Under the pieces are notes generated by a model. It did not search any database, was not told the DNA's origin, and was given only the letters and a program-made list of their open reading frames with translations. From the NCBI GenBank assembly GCA_963830885.1, contig CAWHOA010000037.1:101450-165449 (forward strand): 64,000 nt of DNA. Direction: 5' to 3'. Both the position numbers and the translations under genes were made by a program. Shown here in pieces: positions 17,619 to 26,324 of this stretch (position 1 is the first letter of the stretch; each line of letters begins with the position of its first letter). The stretch comes from JAIBJN01 sp963830885 (lineage in GTDB: Bacteria > Actinomycetota > Thermoleophilia > Gaiellales > Gaiellaceae).

Positions 17619-18675
17619 GACCCTCCTCGCGGCGCTCAGGCAGGTCGCGCCGGGCACGCGGCTGCGCTCGGGCATCGACGACATCATCCGCGCCGAACAC
17701 GGCGCGCTGATCGTGATCGGCGACCCGAACGACCTGGCGTTCCTGTTCTCCGGCGGCATGCGGCTCGACTTGCCGCTCACGCCCCAGCTTCTCTACGAGC
17801 TGGCCAAGATGGACGGGGCGATCGTGATCGGCAGGAACAGGCACAAGCTCGTGTACGCAAACGTTCAGCTCATGCCGGACCCCGCGATCGCGTCGAGCGA
17901 GACGGGCACCCGGCACCGCACGGCCGAGCGGGTGGCCAAGCAGACCGACGCGCTCGTCATCTCGATCTCGCAGCAGCGCGAGACCGTGACGGTCTTCATC
18001 GGCGACCTGCGCTACCAGCTCGGCGAGATCTCGGACACTCTCGCGCGGACGAACCAGGCGCTGGGCACCCTCGAGACCTACCGGAGCCGCCTCGACCAGG
18101 GCCTCACCAGGCTGACGGCGCTCGAGTTCCAGAGCGCGGTCGTCCTCGACGACGTCCTCGTAGTCCTCCAGCGGGCCGAGATGACGACGCGCATGGCGGA
18201 GGAGATCGAGCGGAACTGCGTCGAGCTCGGTGACGAGAGCCGCCTGATCCGCATGCAGCTCGACGAGCTGATGGAGGACGTCCCCCGCGAGAAGGCCGCC
18301 GTCGTCTACGACTACGAGCGGAGCGGCGACCCGGCGGCCTGGTCGACCGTCCTCGAACGGCTCTCACTGCTCGACTACACGGACGTGCTCGAGTTCGAGC
18401 ATCTGGCGGAGCTTCTGGGCTACCGCGACACAAACCCGCTCGACCACACGGTTCAGCCGCGCGGCTACCGCGTCCTCTCGCGCATCCCACGCCTCCCGGA
18501 CTCGGTCATCCGCCACGTCGTCCGCGACTTCGAGAGCCTCGACGCGGTCGTGCGGGCCAGCCACCGCGACCTCGAGGCGGTCGACGGCGTCGGCTCCGTA
18601 CGTGCCCGCGAGATCCGCGAGGGTCTGCGACGCCTGCAGGAGCACAACCTCGTGGATCGCTACCTACAGCTGTAG
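17593..18675 (+). CDS. disA: Diadenylate cyclase / DNA integrity scanning protein DisA
   Basis: 360 residues, the usual DisA length. The N-terminal DAC domain carries the DGA (KMDGAIVI) and RHRTAER motifs that bind ATP and form cyclic di-AMP. A central helical linker and a C-terminal HhH DNA-binding domain (VDGVGSVRAREIREGLRRL) follow. DisA makes c-di-AMP and senses branched DNA; its usual partner RadA is directly upstream and overlaps by 26 bp. The gene is intact. Confidence 0.96.
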   Translation: MRADPRKDKTLLAALRQVAPGTRLRSGIDDIIRAEHGALIVIGDPNDLAFLFSGGMRLDLPLTPQLLYELAKMDGAIVIGRNRHKLVYANVQLMPDPAIASSETGTRHRTAERVAKQTDALVISISQQRETVTVFIGDLRYQLGEISDTLARTNQALGTLETYRSRLDQGLTRLTALEFQSAVVLDDVLVVLQRAEMTTRMAEEIERNCVELGDESRLIRMQLDELMEDVPREKAAVVYDYERSGDPAAWSTVLERLSLLDYTDVLEFEHLAELLGYRDTNPLDHTVQPRGYRVLSRIPRLPDSVIRHVVRDFESLDAVVRASHRDLEAVDGVGSVRAREIREGLRRLQEHNLVDRYLQL

Positions 18676-18807
18676 CTCAAGCCGCGACGAAAGTCGGAAT
18701 CCCCGGAAGCTGGCTTCCCAAGCGGGTTTCCGGTAGAATGGTTCGAATTCCGCAGGCGTCTGGGCGATCTTTTTGTGCGCCCGCGTTTCATATAGAGGAG
18801 GAGAGGC

Positions 18808-19308
18808 TTGTACAAGGTCGGCGATAAGGTCGTCTACCCCCATCACGGCGCGGGGACCGTGGTGAAGAAGGAGACGAGGACGATCCTAGGGCAAGAGCGC
18901 GAGTACCTCACGATCAAGATCCTCCATAACGACATGACCGTGAACGTCCCGACCGAGAACGCCGACCGCGTGGGCTTGCGCAAGGTGATCGACGAGGACA
19001 TGGTCGTGCGCGTCGTCACGGTACTGCACGGCAACGGGACGAAGATGCCGAAGAACTGGAACAGGCGCTTCAAGTACAACCGCGACAAGATGAAGACGGG
19101 CGACATCTTCGAGCTCGCCGAGGTCGTCCGAAACCTCTCGCTCCGCGACCAGGAGAAGGGCCTCTCCACGGGCGAGAAGCAGATGTTCGTGAAGGCGAAG
19201 AAGATCCTGGCCTCCGAGCTCATGTATGCCAAAGGCATGGACGAGGACGACGCCGCGCTCTGGCTCGACGAGGAGCTGGACTCGGTCGGCGCCAAGGTCG
19301 CCACGTAG
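18808..19308 (+). CDS. carD: CarD-family RNA polymerase-binding regulator
   Basis: 166 residues. The N-terminal Tudor-like RNA polymerase interaction domain (KVGDKVVYPHHGAGTVV) and the C-terminal helical DNA-binding domain, with the wedge tryptophan in MPKNWNRRFKYN, match CarD. CarD stabilises open promoter complexes and is essential in mycobacteria. TTG at 18808 follows AGGAGGAGAG and gives the canonical start. A possible promoter (TGGCTT, 17 bp, TAGAAT at 18734-18739) lies upstream. ispD and ispF follow at a short distance, the usual actinobacterial order. Confidence 0.95.
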   Translation: MYKVGDKVVYPHHGAGTVVKKETRTILGQEREYLTIKILHNDMTVNVPTENADRVGLRKVIDEDMVVRVVTVLHGNGTKMPKNWNRRFKYNRDKMKTGDIFELAEVVRNLSLRDQEKGLSTGEKQMFVKAKKILASELMYAKGMDEDDAALWLDEELDSVGAKVAT

Positions 19309-19334
19309 CGCGACCCAGCAGGCATCCTTTCCGG

Positions 19335-20210
19335 GTGATCCTGCGTGCAACCGTGCTCGCCTGCGCCGTCCTCGCGGCTGCGGCGGGCTGCGCCGGAGAC
19401 GACGCCGGCGGTAGCGAGCCCGTGCTCGTGCCGTCGGCGTTCAAGGAGGTCGTTCTCGCCGAGCTGAAGCAGGCCGACCTCGAGTCCGAGCCCGGCTACG
19501 ACATGAACGTGAGGGCCCTCCAGGGTCCTGACCGGGTCGAGCTGGCGATCGGGGATGCCTTCGCCGAGTACGAGGCCGATCCGGATCGCCGGGACGAGAT
19601 CGTCGCCGGCCTGGTCGACGAGGCGAAGCGCAGGCTCGACGGGGGCATCGGCGAGGTCCCGTACGAGGAGGCGAAGGGCGATCTGATGCCGCTCCTCCAA
19701 CCGGCGTTCGCGCTGCGCGGCTGGGACTTCGAGCCGGCCTCGACCGAGGCGCCCGGGAACCTGAGCGTCGTCTACGTCGTGGACACCGGCGACTCGTTCA
19801 CCGTCGTTCGGCCCGAGGACGTCGAGCGCTGGGGAGCATCGCTCGAGGAGGTCCACGAGGTCGCACTCGACAACCTCGAGCGACAGACCGACGACGAGGA
19901 GCCCCTCCTCTGCGAGCCGTCCGGCAACTGGGAGCTCTGCGGGTGGTCGACCTCGGACGGGTACGACGCCACGCGCATGATCGTGCCAGGGCTCCGGCGC
20001 CAGATCGTGCAGGAGTACGACGGCGCCGAAGCCGTGTACGCCGCACCCATGGACGACGTCTACGTCGCCCTTCCGCGCCAGGCCATCGAGCGAGGCAACT
20101 CGGAGGAGCTGCTGCGCACGAAGGTGGCGCGCGACTTCCAGACCGCAGACAATCCAGTCAGCCCCGAGCTCTTCGTCGAGCGCGACGGCGAGCTCGTCCT
20201 GCTCAAGTGA
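19335..20210 (+). CDS. Lipoprotein with DUF1444-like domain
   Basis: 291 residues. A lipoprotein signal (LACAVLAAAAGC) suggests membrane anchoring after cysteine lipidation. The remainder resembles DUF1444/YtpQ: a LSVVYVVDTGDSFTVVRPEDVERWGASLEEVHEVALDNLE core and a late DATRMIVPGLRRQIV...MDDVYVAL segment. The function is unknown. It is inserted between carD and ispD, which are adjacent in mycobacteria, and its stop overlaps the ispD start (GTGA). Confidence 0.7.
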   Translation: MILRATVLACAVLAAAAGCAGDDAGGSEPVLVPSAFKEVVLAELKQADLESEPGYDMNVRALQGPDRVELAIGDAFAEYEADPDRRDEIVAGLVDEAKRRLDGGIGEVPYEEAKGDLMPLLQPAFALRGWDFEPASTEAPGNLSVVYVVDTGDSFTVVRPEDVERWGASLEEVHEVALDNLERQTDDEEPLLCEPSGNWELCGWSTSDGYDATRMIVPGLRRQIVQEYDGAEAVYAAPMDDVYVALPRQAIERGNSEELLRTKVARDFQTADNPVSPELFVERDGELVLLK

Positions 20211-20899
20211 GCCCGGGTGGAGGCTCGGGCGTCTGGGCGGTGCTCGTCGCGGCAGGCCGCGGCGACCGGCTCGGCGCCGACCGACCCAAGGCGTTCGCCA
20301 ACCTCGCCGGTCGGCCGCTCCTGGCCGAGAGCCTGGAGCGCCTCGAGGGCTCCGACTGGATCGAGGCCGTGGTGCTCGTGGCTCCGGCGGAGTGGGAGGA
20401 GCCGAGCATCCTGCTCGCCGAGGAGATCGGCGCCGGCAAAGTGCGCGCTGCGGTCACCGGCGGCGCGACCCGCGCCGACTCGGTCCGCGCCGGCGTCGCC
20501 GAGGTCCCCGAAGAGGTCGCCGTCCTCGTTGTTCACGACGCCGCCCGGCCGTTCTTGCCCGAGGCCGTCCTCGAGCGCGTCGTGACCGCGGTCGGCGAGG
20601 GCTGGGACGGGGCCGTCCCGGCGCTGCCGCTGGAGGACACCGTCAAGCGGGGCGAGGGCGCGGACATCAAGGAGACCGTCGATCGCACCGGGCTCTACGC
20701 CGTGCAGACGCCCCAGGCGTTCCTGGCCGACCGACTGCGGGGCGCGCTGGCCGGCAGTGCCCAGGCCACCGATTGCGCGGGCCTCGTCGAGGCGGCCGGC
20801 GGCCGCGTCCGGCTCGTCGAGGGTGACCGCCGCCTCGTCAAGGTGACGACACCGGCCGACCTGGGCTTCGTCGAGACGCTCCTGGGGGCCGAGGCTTGA
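20207..20899 (+). CDS. ispD: 2-C-methyl-D-erythritol 4-phosphate cytidylyltransferase
   Basis: 230 residues. The nucleotidyltransferase signature VLVAAGRGDRLGADRPKAF at the N terminus, VVHDAARPFL and TVDRTGLYAVQTPQAF are all conserved. It forms CDP-ME in the MEP isoprenoid pathway. The start is GTG 20207, overlapping the previous stop. One gene separates it from ispF, the enzyme two steps later. Confidence 0.94.
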   Translation: MSPGGGSGVWAVLVAAGRGDRLGADRPKAFANLAGRPLLAESLERLEGSDWIEAVVLVAPAEWEEPSILLAEEIGAGKVRAAVTGGATRADSVRAGVAEVPEEVAVLVVHDAARPFLPEAVLERVVTAVGEGWDGAVPALPLEDTVKRGEGADIKETVDRTGLYAVQTPQAFLADRLRGALAGSAQATDCAGLVEAAGGRVRLVEGDRRLVKVTTPADLGFVETLLGAEA

Positions 20900-21723
20900 T
20901 CGTCGACTACCACATGCACCTGCGCGGAGCCGCCAACGGCCGCGAGGGTCCGGTCGAGCTGACGGTGGGCGCCGTCGAGCGGTTCGTCGAGCAGGCGGCC
21001 GCCCGCGGTGTGGACGAGATCGCCTTCACCGAGCACATGTACTACTTCCGCCAGGCCGAGGGCCTGCTCGAGCATCCCTACCACCGCAGCCGCGTCGCCC
21101 ACGACCTGGACGACTACTGCGGCACCGTGCTCGGGGCGAAGGCGCAGGGGCTGCCCGTCAAGCTCGCGCTCGAGCTGGAGTGGCTGCCGGGCCGCGAGCA
21201 GGAGCTAGCCGAGCTGGTGAGCCCGTATCCCTGGGACTTCCTGCTCGGCTCCGTGCACCTCCTCGACGGCGAGGCCGTGGACATGGAGCCGGGCGCCTGG
21301 GCCGGTCGGGAAGTCGAGGAGGTCTGGCGGCGCTACTTCGCGGAGCTGGCGGCGCTCGCCCGCAGCGGTCTCGCCGACGTGCTCGCGCACCCCGACCTGG
21401 TGAAGATCTACGACCGCCGGCCCGATGCTGACACGGTCGCAGCCTGCCACGAGCAGGCCGCCCGCGCGGCGGCCGAGGGCGGAGTCGCCGTCGAGGTCTC
21501 CACCGCCGGGCTCCGAAAGCCGGTCGGCGAGCTGTATCCCGACGCGGCGTTCCTCGCTCGGTGTCGGGAGCTGGGCGTCGGCGCCACGCTCGCCTCGGAC
21601 GCGCACGTCGCCGGCGACGTCGGCCGCGACTTCGATGCCGGGCTCGAGCTCCTGGCCTCGGCCGGGTATGGGACGATCACGGTCTTCGCGGAGCGTCGCG
21701 CCCGGCAGGAGGCGCTCGGATGA
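20896..21723 (+). CDS. PHP-domain phosphatase (histidinol-phosphatase-like)
   Basis: 275 residues with PHP metal-binding motifs: YHMHLR at the start, FTEHMYYF, LELEWLPG, LLGSVHLLDG, AHPDLVKIY and the late SDAHV. This is the pattern of PHP histidinol-phosphate phosphatases (HisK type). TTG 20896 overlaps the ispD stop, and its own stop overlaps the ispF start (ATGA), so it is co-translated with isoprenoid genes. No his genes are present. The substrate could be histidinol phosphate or another phosphate monoester. Confidence 0.85.
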   Translation: MIVDYHMHLRGAANGREGPVELTVGAVERFVEQAAARGVDEIAFTEHMYYFRQAEGLLEHPYHRSRVAHDLDDYCGTVLGAKAQGLPVKLALELEWLPGREQELAELVSPYPWDFLLGSVHLLDGEAVDMEPGAWAGREVEEVWRRYFAELAALARSGLADVLAHPDLVKIYDRRPDADTVAACHEQAARAAAEGGVAVEVSTAGLRKPVGELYPDAAFLARCRELGVGATLASDAHVAGDVGRDFDAGLELLASAGYGTITVFAERRARQEALG

Positions 21724-22208
21724 GCGGCTACCGCGTCGGTATCGGGGTCGACGCGCACGGCTTCTCCGACGGCGCTCGTCTGGTCGTCGGCGGCGTCGAG
21801 TTCCCGGGCGAGGCCGGCCTCGCCGGCCACTCGGACGGCGATGTCATCGCCCACGCCTTGGTCGATGCCGTCCTCGGCGCGGCCGGGCTCGGCGACATCG
21901 GCAGCTTCTTCCCCTCGGAGGAGGCCGAGTGGGAGGGCGCCTCGTCGCTCCTGTTCCTCGAGCGCGCGATGGCGTCCGTGCGCAAGGCCGGCTTCGAGCT
22001 CGTGAACGCAGACTGCGTCCTGATCGGGGAGCGACCGCGTATCGCGACGGTACGCGCCGAGATGGAGTCGCGGCTGGCCGCCGCAGTGGGAGTCGAGCCG
22101 GACGTGGTCTCCGTGCGCGCAACGACCACGGACGGCCTTGGCTTCACCGGTCGCGGCGAGGGCCTCGCGGCCCAGGCCGTCGCCCTGCTTCAGTCGACCG
22201 GAAGCTGA
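21720..22208 (+). CDS. ispF: 2-C-methyl-D-erythritol 2,4-cyclodiphosphate synthase
   Basis: 162 residues. The metal-binding GIGVDAHGF (D-x-H), the GHSDGDVIAHALVDAVLGAAGLGDIG signature and the C-terminal TTTDGLGFTGRGEG are conserved. It cyclises CDP-ME 2-phosphate in the MEP pathway. It starts within the PHP gene stop and its last 19 bp overlap convergently with mutY. cysS, which follows ispF in mycobacteria, is 11 kb away here. Confidence 0.95.
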   Translation: MSGYRVGIGVDAHGFSDGARLVVGGVEFPGEAGLAGHSDGDVIAHALVDAVLGAAGLGDIGSFFPSEEAEWEGASSLLFLERAMASVRKAGFELVNADCVLIGERPRIATVRAEMESRLAAAVGVEPDVVSVRATTTDGLGFTGRGEGLAAQAVALLQSTGS

Positions 22209-22908
22209 ACGCCCCCGTCCGCCACGACGACCAGGCCGTCGCGCTCGAGAGCTTCGACGGCCGCGCCGTCGAGCTCGGTGAGAGGGACCATGTGCTCCGC
22301 GACCGCGCGCAGGACGCGGGCCCGGCGCTGGCGGAAGGAGCCCTCGAATGGCCCTTGCCGGCGCAGCGGCTCGTAGCGCCGTCCGCGCGATGGACAGGCG
22401 GCCGCGAGCGGGCAGACCCCGCATCGCGGCACGCGAGCGAGGCAGACCGTGGCCCCGAGATCCATGAGCGGCTGGCCGCACGCCGGCCCGAAGCGATGAC
22501 CCGTTCGCTTCTGCACGCGTCGCACGTTGGTGTCCTCAGGGAGCACCGGGGCGCCGAACGCAAACGCCGCCACGGCGTCCGCCGTGTAGCGCCCGACGCC
22601 CGGCAACTCGGTCAGATCGTCCGGCCAGCCCTCGGCCGCGATCTGCCGCGCGGCCCGGTGGAGGTTGACGGCCCGCCGGTTGTAGCCAAGGCCCTGCCAT
22701 TCGCGGATCACCTCGGCGGCGGTCGCCGCCGCGAGTGCGTCGGCACTCGGCCAGCGCTCGAGCCAGGCCGTCCACCGCGGGATGACCCGCTCGACCTGCG
22801 TCTGCTGGAGCATGACCTCGCTGACGAGGATGGCGTACGGATCCTTGCGTCTTGCGCCAGGGAGGTCGCGGCCGTCAGTCGGAACCAGGCGAGGAGCAGG
22901 TCGTCCAT
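22190..22908 (-). CDS. mutY: A/G-specific adenine glycosylase-like (MutY), N terminus frameshifted
   Basis: The core is intact: SEVMLQQTQ with the catalytic Glu, helix-hairpin-helix LPGVGRYTADAVAAF, the catalytic Asp in EDTNVRRV and a [4Fe-4S] loop C-x6-C-x2-C-x5-C (CLARVPRCGVCPLAAAC). It removes adenine mispaired with 8-oxoguanine. There is no C-terminal NUDIX domain, so it is the short form. The first 12 residues (MDDLLLAWFRLT) are in a different frame from PYAILVSEV; several one-base changes near 22,840-22,875 are needed to join them. The main frame runs on upstream into the FAD gene. Confidence 0.83.
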
Positions 22909-23090
22909 CGGCCGAGCGTAGAGGCCCGTGTGGCTGTTGAGTGGATCTTGAGCCGTGGTGCGTAGCGTGCAGCCACCGTAAGCGACGCAACGACTCAGGG
23001 CGAGAGGTCCTCAGGTGGCCCATCGTAATTCCTTTGTGGCAGTGGTAACGTGGAGCGGCTGGTGATTCGCTCTCGGCTGATCCTCGTCGT

Positions 23091-24301
23091 CTAAGTCGCG
23101 GCCAGGCGAGCTCGTGCACGGCGCTCGCTTCCAGTTCCACCCTGAGGACCTCGCCTCCGGGATCGGGCTCCGCGGCGAGCACGCCGAGCTCCGCGAGGAA
23201 CGGCGCCAGGTACCGGCCGACGATCTTCCCGGGCGGCCACCAGAGCGCCTCCTCCGAGGCCTCCGAGGTCTCGCCATGCCCGCCGCCGAGCTCGACGCGC
23301 AGGAAGGCGGGGCCCCCGCCGGTGAGGAGGAGAGCGCGCAGCACCGGGCGGAACGGCCGGGGCTCGAGCGGGGCGCCGGCAGCGGCCGCGATCGTCTCCG
23401 CGACCGCGTCCGCTTGCTGGGCGGCCAGTCCGCCCTGCTTGATCGGGAAGGTGGTCAGGTCGCCTGCGGCGTAAACGTCCAGGACGCCCGGAACGCGTCC
23501 GTGCGGGTCGGTGGGGACGAAGCCAGTGGCATCGCGCGGCACGCCGGCGAGCGCGGGGGCCCTGAGTCGGGGCAGGGAGATGGTCGCGTCTGCGGGGATC
23601 GTTCTGCCGCGGACTACCAAACGGTCCTCCGCGAAGCTCTCCGCGTACGCGCTCGCGTGGACGTCGATCCCGCGCTCGGCCAACGCTGCGGCGACCGCCT
23701 CGCTCGCGTGCGAGCCGAAGAGAGCGAGCGGCGCCGGCTCCGACGTCACCAGGGCGATCTCGACTGCGGCACCGAGCTCCGACGCCGCCTGCAGGGCGAG
23801 CTCGTAGATCGGCAGCGGCCAGACGATCCCGCTCGGCACGACGAAGGCGAGGCGGCGGAGCTCGCCGTGTCCTGCGCGGTCGAGCAGGGTCCGGAGCGCC
23901 TCGACGTCCGCAGGTCCCCGGAACGTCAAGGACCCGGGTACGGCGATCTCGGGCCGGGTACCGCAGGCGACCACAAGCGCGTCGTAGCCGATCGGTGGCC
24001 CGTATCGCAGGCGGGCCGTGTGCGCGTCGGCGTCGATGCCGACGAGCTCTCCGGGGATGAGCCCGGCGCCTGCGCTCCGGGCGAGGTCGGCCAGCTCCCA
24101 GCGGCGCACCGGCTGTCCGCCGAACGGCTCCGAGACCGCCAGCGGACGGTAGTAGAAGTGCGGCTCGGGCGCGACGATCTCCACGCCGATCCGCCCTTCG
24201 CCGAGGGTCCGCAGGGCGAGGGCTGCCTCCAGCCCCGCCACGCCGCCGCCGGCGACGAGGACGTTGACGTCGAACCTACTGGATACGGCCGTCCGGGTCA
24301 C
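23091..24301 (-). CDS. FAD-dependent NAD(P)H/sulfide-quinone-type oxidoreductase
   Basis: About 400 residues. The N-terminal Rossmann motif VLVAGGGVAGLEAALAL binds FAD. VVACGTRPEI and the C-terminal GVLDVYAAGDLTTFPIKQGGLAAQQADAVAETI, with the FAD-contacting Asp, are typical of the NDH-2/SQR branch. The active-site cysteine pair of true SQR is not evident. GTG 24301 is the first plausible start. The 3' end is uncertain: the frame stays open into mutY (735 codons in total), but coding character fades near 23,090, where a TAG exists in another frame, so an indel probably removed the stop. Confidence 0.72.
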
Positions 24302-24446
24302 TAGGAGCCAGCATGCCGCCCCGGGCCGCGGCGCCGCATCCGGGTTTCCCCGGAGCGGGCGACCGCGTTCTCCCCGACCGCCTGCGGGATTCGGCACGTG
24401 CCGGACGACGCCTGACGCGCGGCTAGGGTTCCCGCGTGATCGCCGA

Positions 24447-24857
24447 GTGAGGATCGCCGAGCTCGACCGGGCCGAGATCGACGACCTCTTGCACGCCCAG
24501 GTCGTCGGCAGGATCGGCTGCCACGCGGACGGGGAGACGTACGTCGTCCCGGTGATCTACGCCTACGACGGCGAGGCGTTCTACGTCTACACGGTCGAGG
24601 GCCGCAAGGTGCGGACGATGCGCGCCAGCCCGCAGGTCTGCTTCGAGGTCGACGAGTACGAACGCGGGAGCTGGCGCAGCGCCATTGCCCAGGGGCGCTA
24701 CGAAGAGCTCGATGCTGACGGTGCGGAGCGGGCGCTGGCGCTCCTGGCGGCGCGGTTCGCCTCACGCGGGACGGGCAGCCGTCCGCGAGCGGAGGGAACG
24801 CCGGTCGCGTTTCGCATCGTGATCGACGAGATCACCGGGCGCGCCGTCCGGCGTTAG
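24447..24857 (+). CDS. Pyridoxamine 5'-phosphate oxidase-family flavoprotein
   Basis: 136 residues with a split-barrel FMN-binding fold: LDRAEIDDLLHAQVVGRIGC, YVVPVIYAYDGEAFYVYTVEGRKVRTMRASPQVCFEVDEY and WRSAIAQGRYEEL. Small members of this family bind flavin or F420 and act as reductases or nitroimidazole/heme-degrading proteins; the substrate cannot be told. GTG 24447 gives the family start. It is divergent from the FAD oxidoreductase and converges with the dehydratase, sharing 4 bp. Confidence 0.8.
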   Translation: MRIAELDRAEIDDLLHAQVVGRIGCHADGETYVVPVIYAYDGEAFYVYTVEGRKVRTMRASPQVCFEVDEYERGSWRSAIAQGRYEELDADGAERALALLAARFASRGTGSRPRAEGTPVAFRIVIDEITGRAVRR

Positions 24858-25816
24858 TTCCAGCGCAGGCCGCGCAGCTGGGATACGTCGAGGTTCCCGC
24901 CGGAGAGGACGCAGACGACCTTCGTCCCCGGCGGTGCCTGCACGAGCCCGGAGCGGAGCGCCGCGACGGGAGCGGCGGCCGCGCCCTCGACCACGAGCTT
25001 GCAGCGCTCCATCGTCCAGAGCACGCTCTCGAAGATCGTCTCGTCCGGCACGGCGACGACCTCGTCCACGAAGCGGCTCACCAGCTCGAACGTGTGCACG
25101 CCGACGCGCTTCACGCGCAGCCCGTCGATGATCGTGTCGCAGCGGTCGAGCGTGACCAGCTCACCGGCCTCGACGCTCCGCTGCATCGCTGGTCCGTCGG
25201 ACGACTCGACGCCGACGATCCTGATCTCCGGGCGCTCGCGCTTCAGCGCGGCAGAGACACCGGAGATGAGCCCGCCGCCGCCGATGGGGACGACGACGAC
25301 CTCGGCCTCGGGCCAGTCCTCGTGGATCTCGAGGCCGACCGTCCCCTGGCCGGAGATCAGGTCGAGGTCGTCGAAGGGATGGACGTAGGTCAGACCCTCC
25401 GACGCGACCAGCTCGCGGGCCTTCTCGTCCGCCTCGTCCCAGATCGACCCGTGGAGGACGACCTCCGCCCCGTAGCCCCGCGTTGCCTCGATCTTTGCCG
25501 GCGTGGCGTTCTCGGCCATGCAGACGACCGCGCGCACGCCGAGCATCGCGGCCGCGAGCGCGACGCCCTGCGCGTGGTTGCCGGCCGACGAGCAGACGAC
25601 GCCGCGGTCACGCTCCTCCTGCGAGAGCCGGGAGAGCTTCACGAGCGGACCGCGGATCTTGTAGGAGCCCGTACGCTGGAAGAGCTCCGCCTTCAACCGG
25701 ACGTCGAAGCCGGTCTCCTCGCTGAGCGTCCGTGAGGCCAGGAGCGGCGTGCGGTGGACGTGCGGCGCCACGAGGGGCAGGGCGGCTCGCGAGTCGGGGA
25801 GGGCGGAGACGCTCAC
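24854..25816 (-). CDS. Threonine/serine dehydratase (PLP-dependent)
   Basis: 320 residues, a catabolic-type fold without the C-terminal ACT-like regulatory domain of IlvA. The PLP-lysine motif GSYKIRG, the SSAGNHAQG loop, the GGGG phosphate-binding segment (PIGGGGLISG) and the C-terminal VLSGGN are present. It deaminates threonine to 2-oxobutyrate or serine to pyruvate. The GTG start at 25816 leaves a 33-bp divergent spacer with the Hcp-like gene. The open frame continues upstream, but that part is not homologous. Confidence 0.9.
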   Translation of the reverse strand: MSVSALPDSRAALPLVAPHVHRTPLLASRTLSEETGFDVRLKAELFQRTGSYKIRGPLVKLSRLSQEERDRGVVCSSAGNHAQGVALAAAMLGVRAVVCMAENATPAKIEATRGYGAEVVLHGSIWDEADEKARELVASEGLTYVHPFDDLDLISGQGTVGLEIHEDWPEAEVVVVPIGGGGLISGVSAALKRERPEIRIVGVESSDGPAMQRSVEAGELVTLDRCDTIIDGLRVKRVGVHTFELVSRFVDEVVAVPDETIFESVLWTMERCKLVVEGAAAAPVAALRSGLVQAPPGTKVVCVLSGGNLDVSQLRGLRWN

Positions 25817-25849
25817 GGCCGTGAGCCTACTCCGGTTACAGTGCCCGCG

Positions 25850-26320
25850 ATGGCGGTCGACTACTTCCTGAAGGTGGACGGCATCCCGGGCGAGAGCGTG
25901 GACGCCAAGCACAAGGGTGAGATCGACGTCCTCGCCTTCAGCTGGGGGGTGAACCACGCGGGCACGTCGGGCTCGGGTCGGGCCGCCTCCAAGGCCCTGT
26001 TCGAGGATCTGCTCGTCGTCGCCCGGACTAGCAAGGCCTCTCCGCTCCTGTGGCTTGCCTGTGCCCAGGGTGCGCACATCAAGTCGGCCGTCCTCACCTG
26101 CCGGCGCGCCGGCAAGGCGCCCGTCGAGTTCCTGCAGATCCTCCTCACGGAGGTGGTCGTGTCGTCGTACGAGATCGACGGCGACGAGGAGCCGCCGCTC
26201 GACCAGATCGCTCTTGCGTACGCGAAGATCGAGACTCGCTACACGCCGGTGGACCCGACCGGCAAGGCCCAGCCACCGGTCAAGGCCGTCTGGGATCTGA
26301 AGGCCGGCAAGAAGGCCTAG
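25850..26320 (+). CDS. Hcp-like (type VI secretion tube fold) protein
   Basis: 156 residues: MAVDYFLKVDGIPGESVDAKHKGEIDVLAFSWGVNH, then KALFEDLLVVARTSKASPLLWLACAQGAHIKSAVLTCRRAG and SYEIDGDEEPPLDQIALAYAKIETRY. This is the Hcp1 family pattern. Hcp forms hexameric rings that stack into a secretion tube in type VI systems. No other type VI or contractile-injection genes lie in the window, so this is an orphan. Similar orphan Hcp proteins occur in actinobacteria with unknown role. TACAGT ends 7 nt before the ATG and no Shine-Dalgarno is seen. Confidence 0.83.
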   Translation: MAVDYFLKVDGIPGESVDAKHKGEIDVLAFSWGVNHAGTSGSGRAASKALFEDLLVVARTSKASPLLWLACAQGAHIKSAVLTCRRAGKAPVEFLQILLTEVVVSSYEIDGDEEPPLDQIALAYAKIETRYTPVDPTGKAQPPVKAVWDLKAGKKA

Positions 26321-26324
26321 CTCC

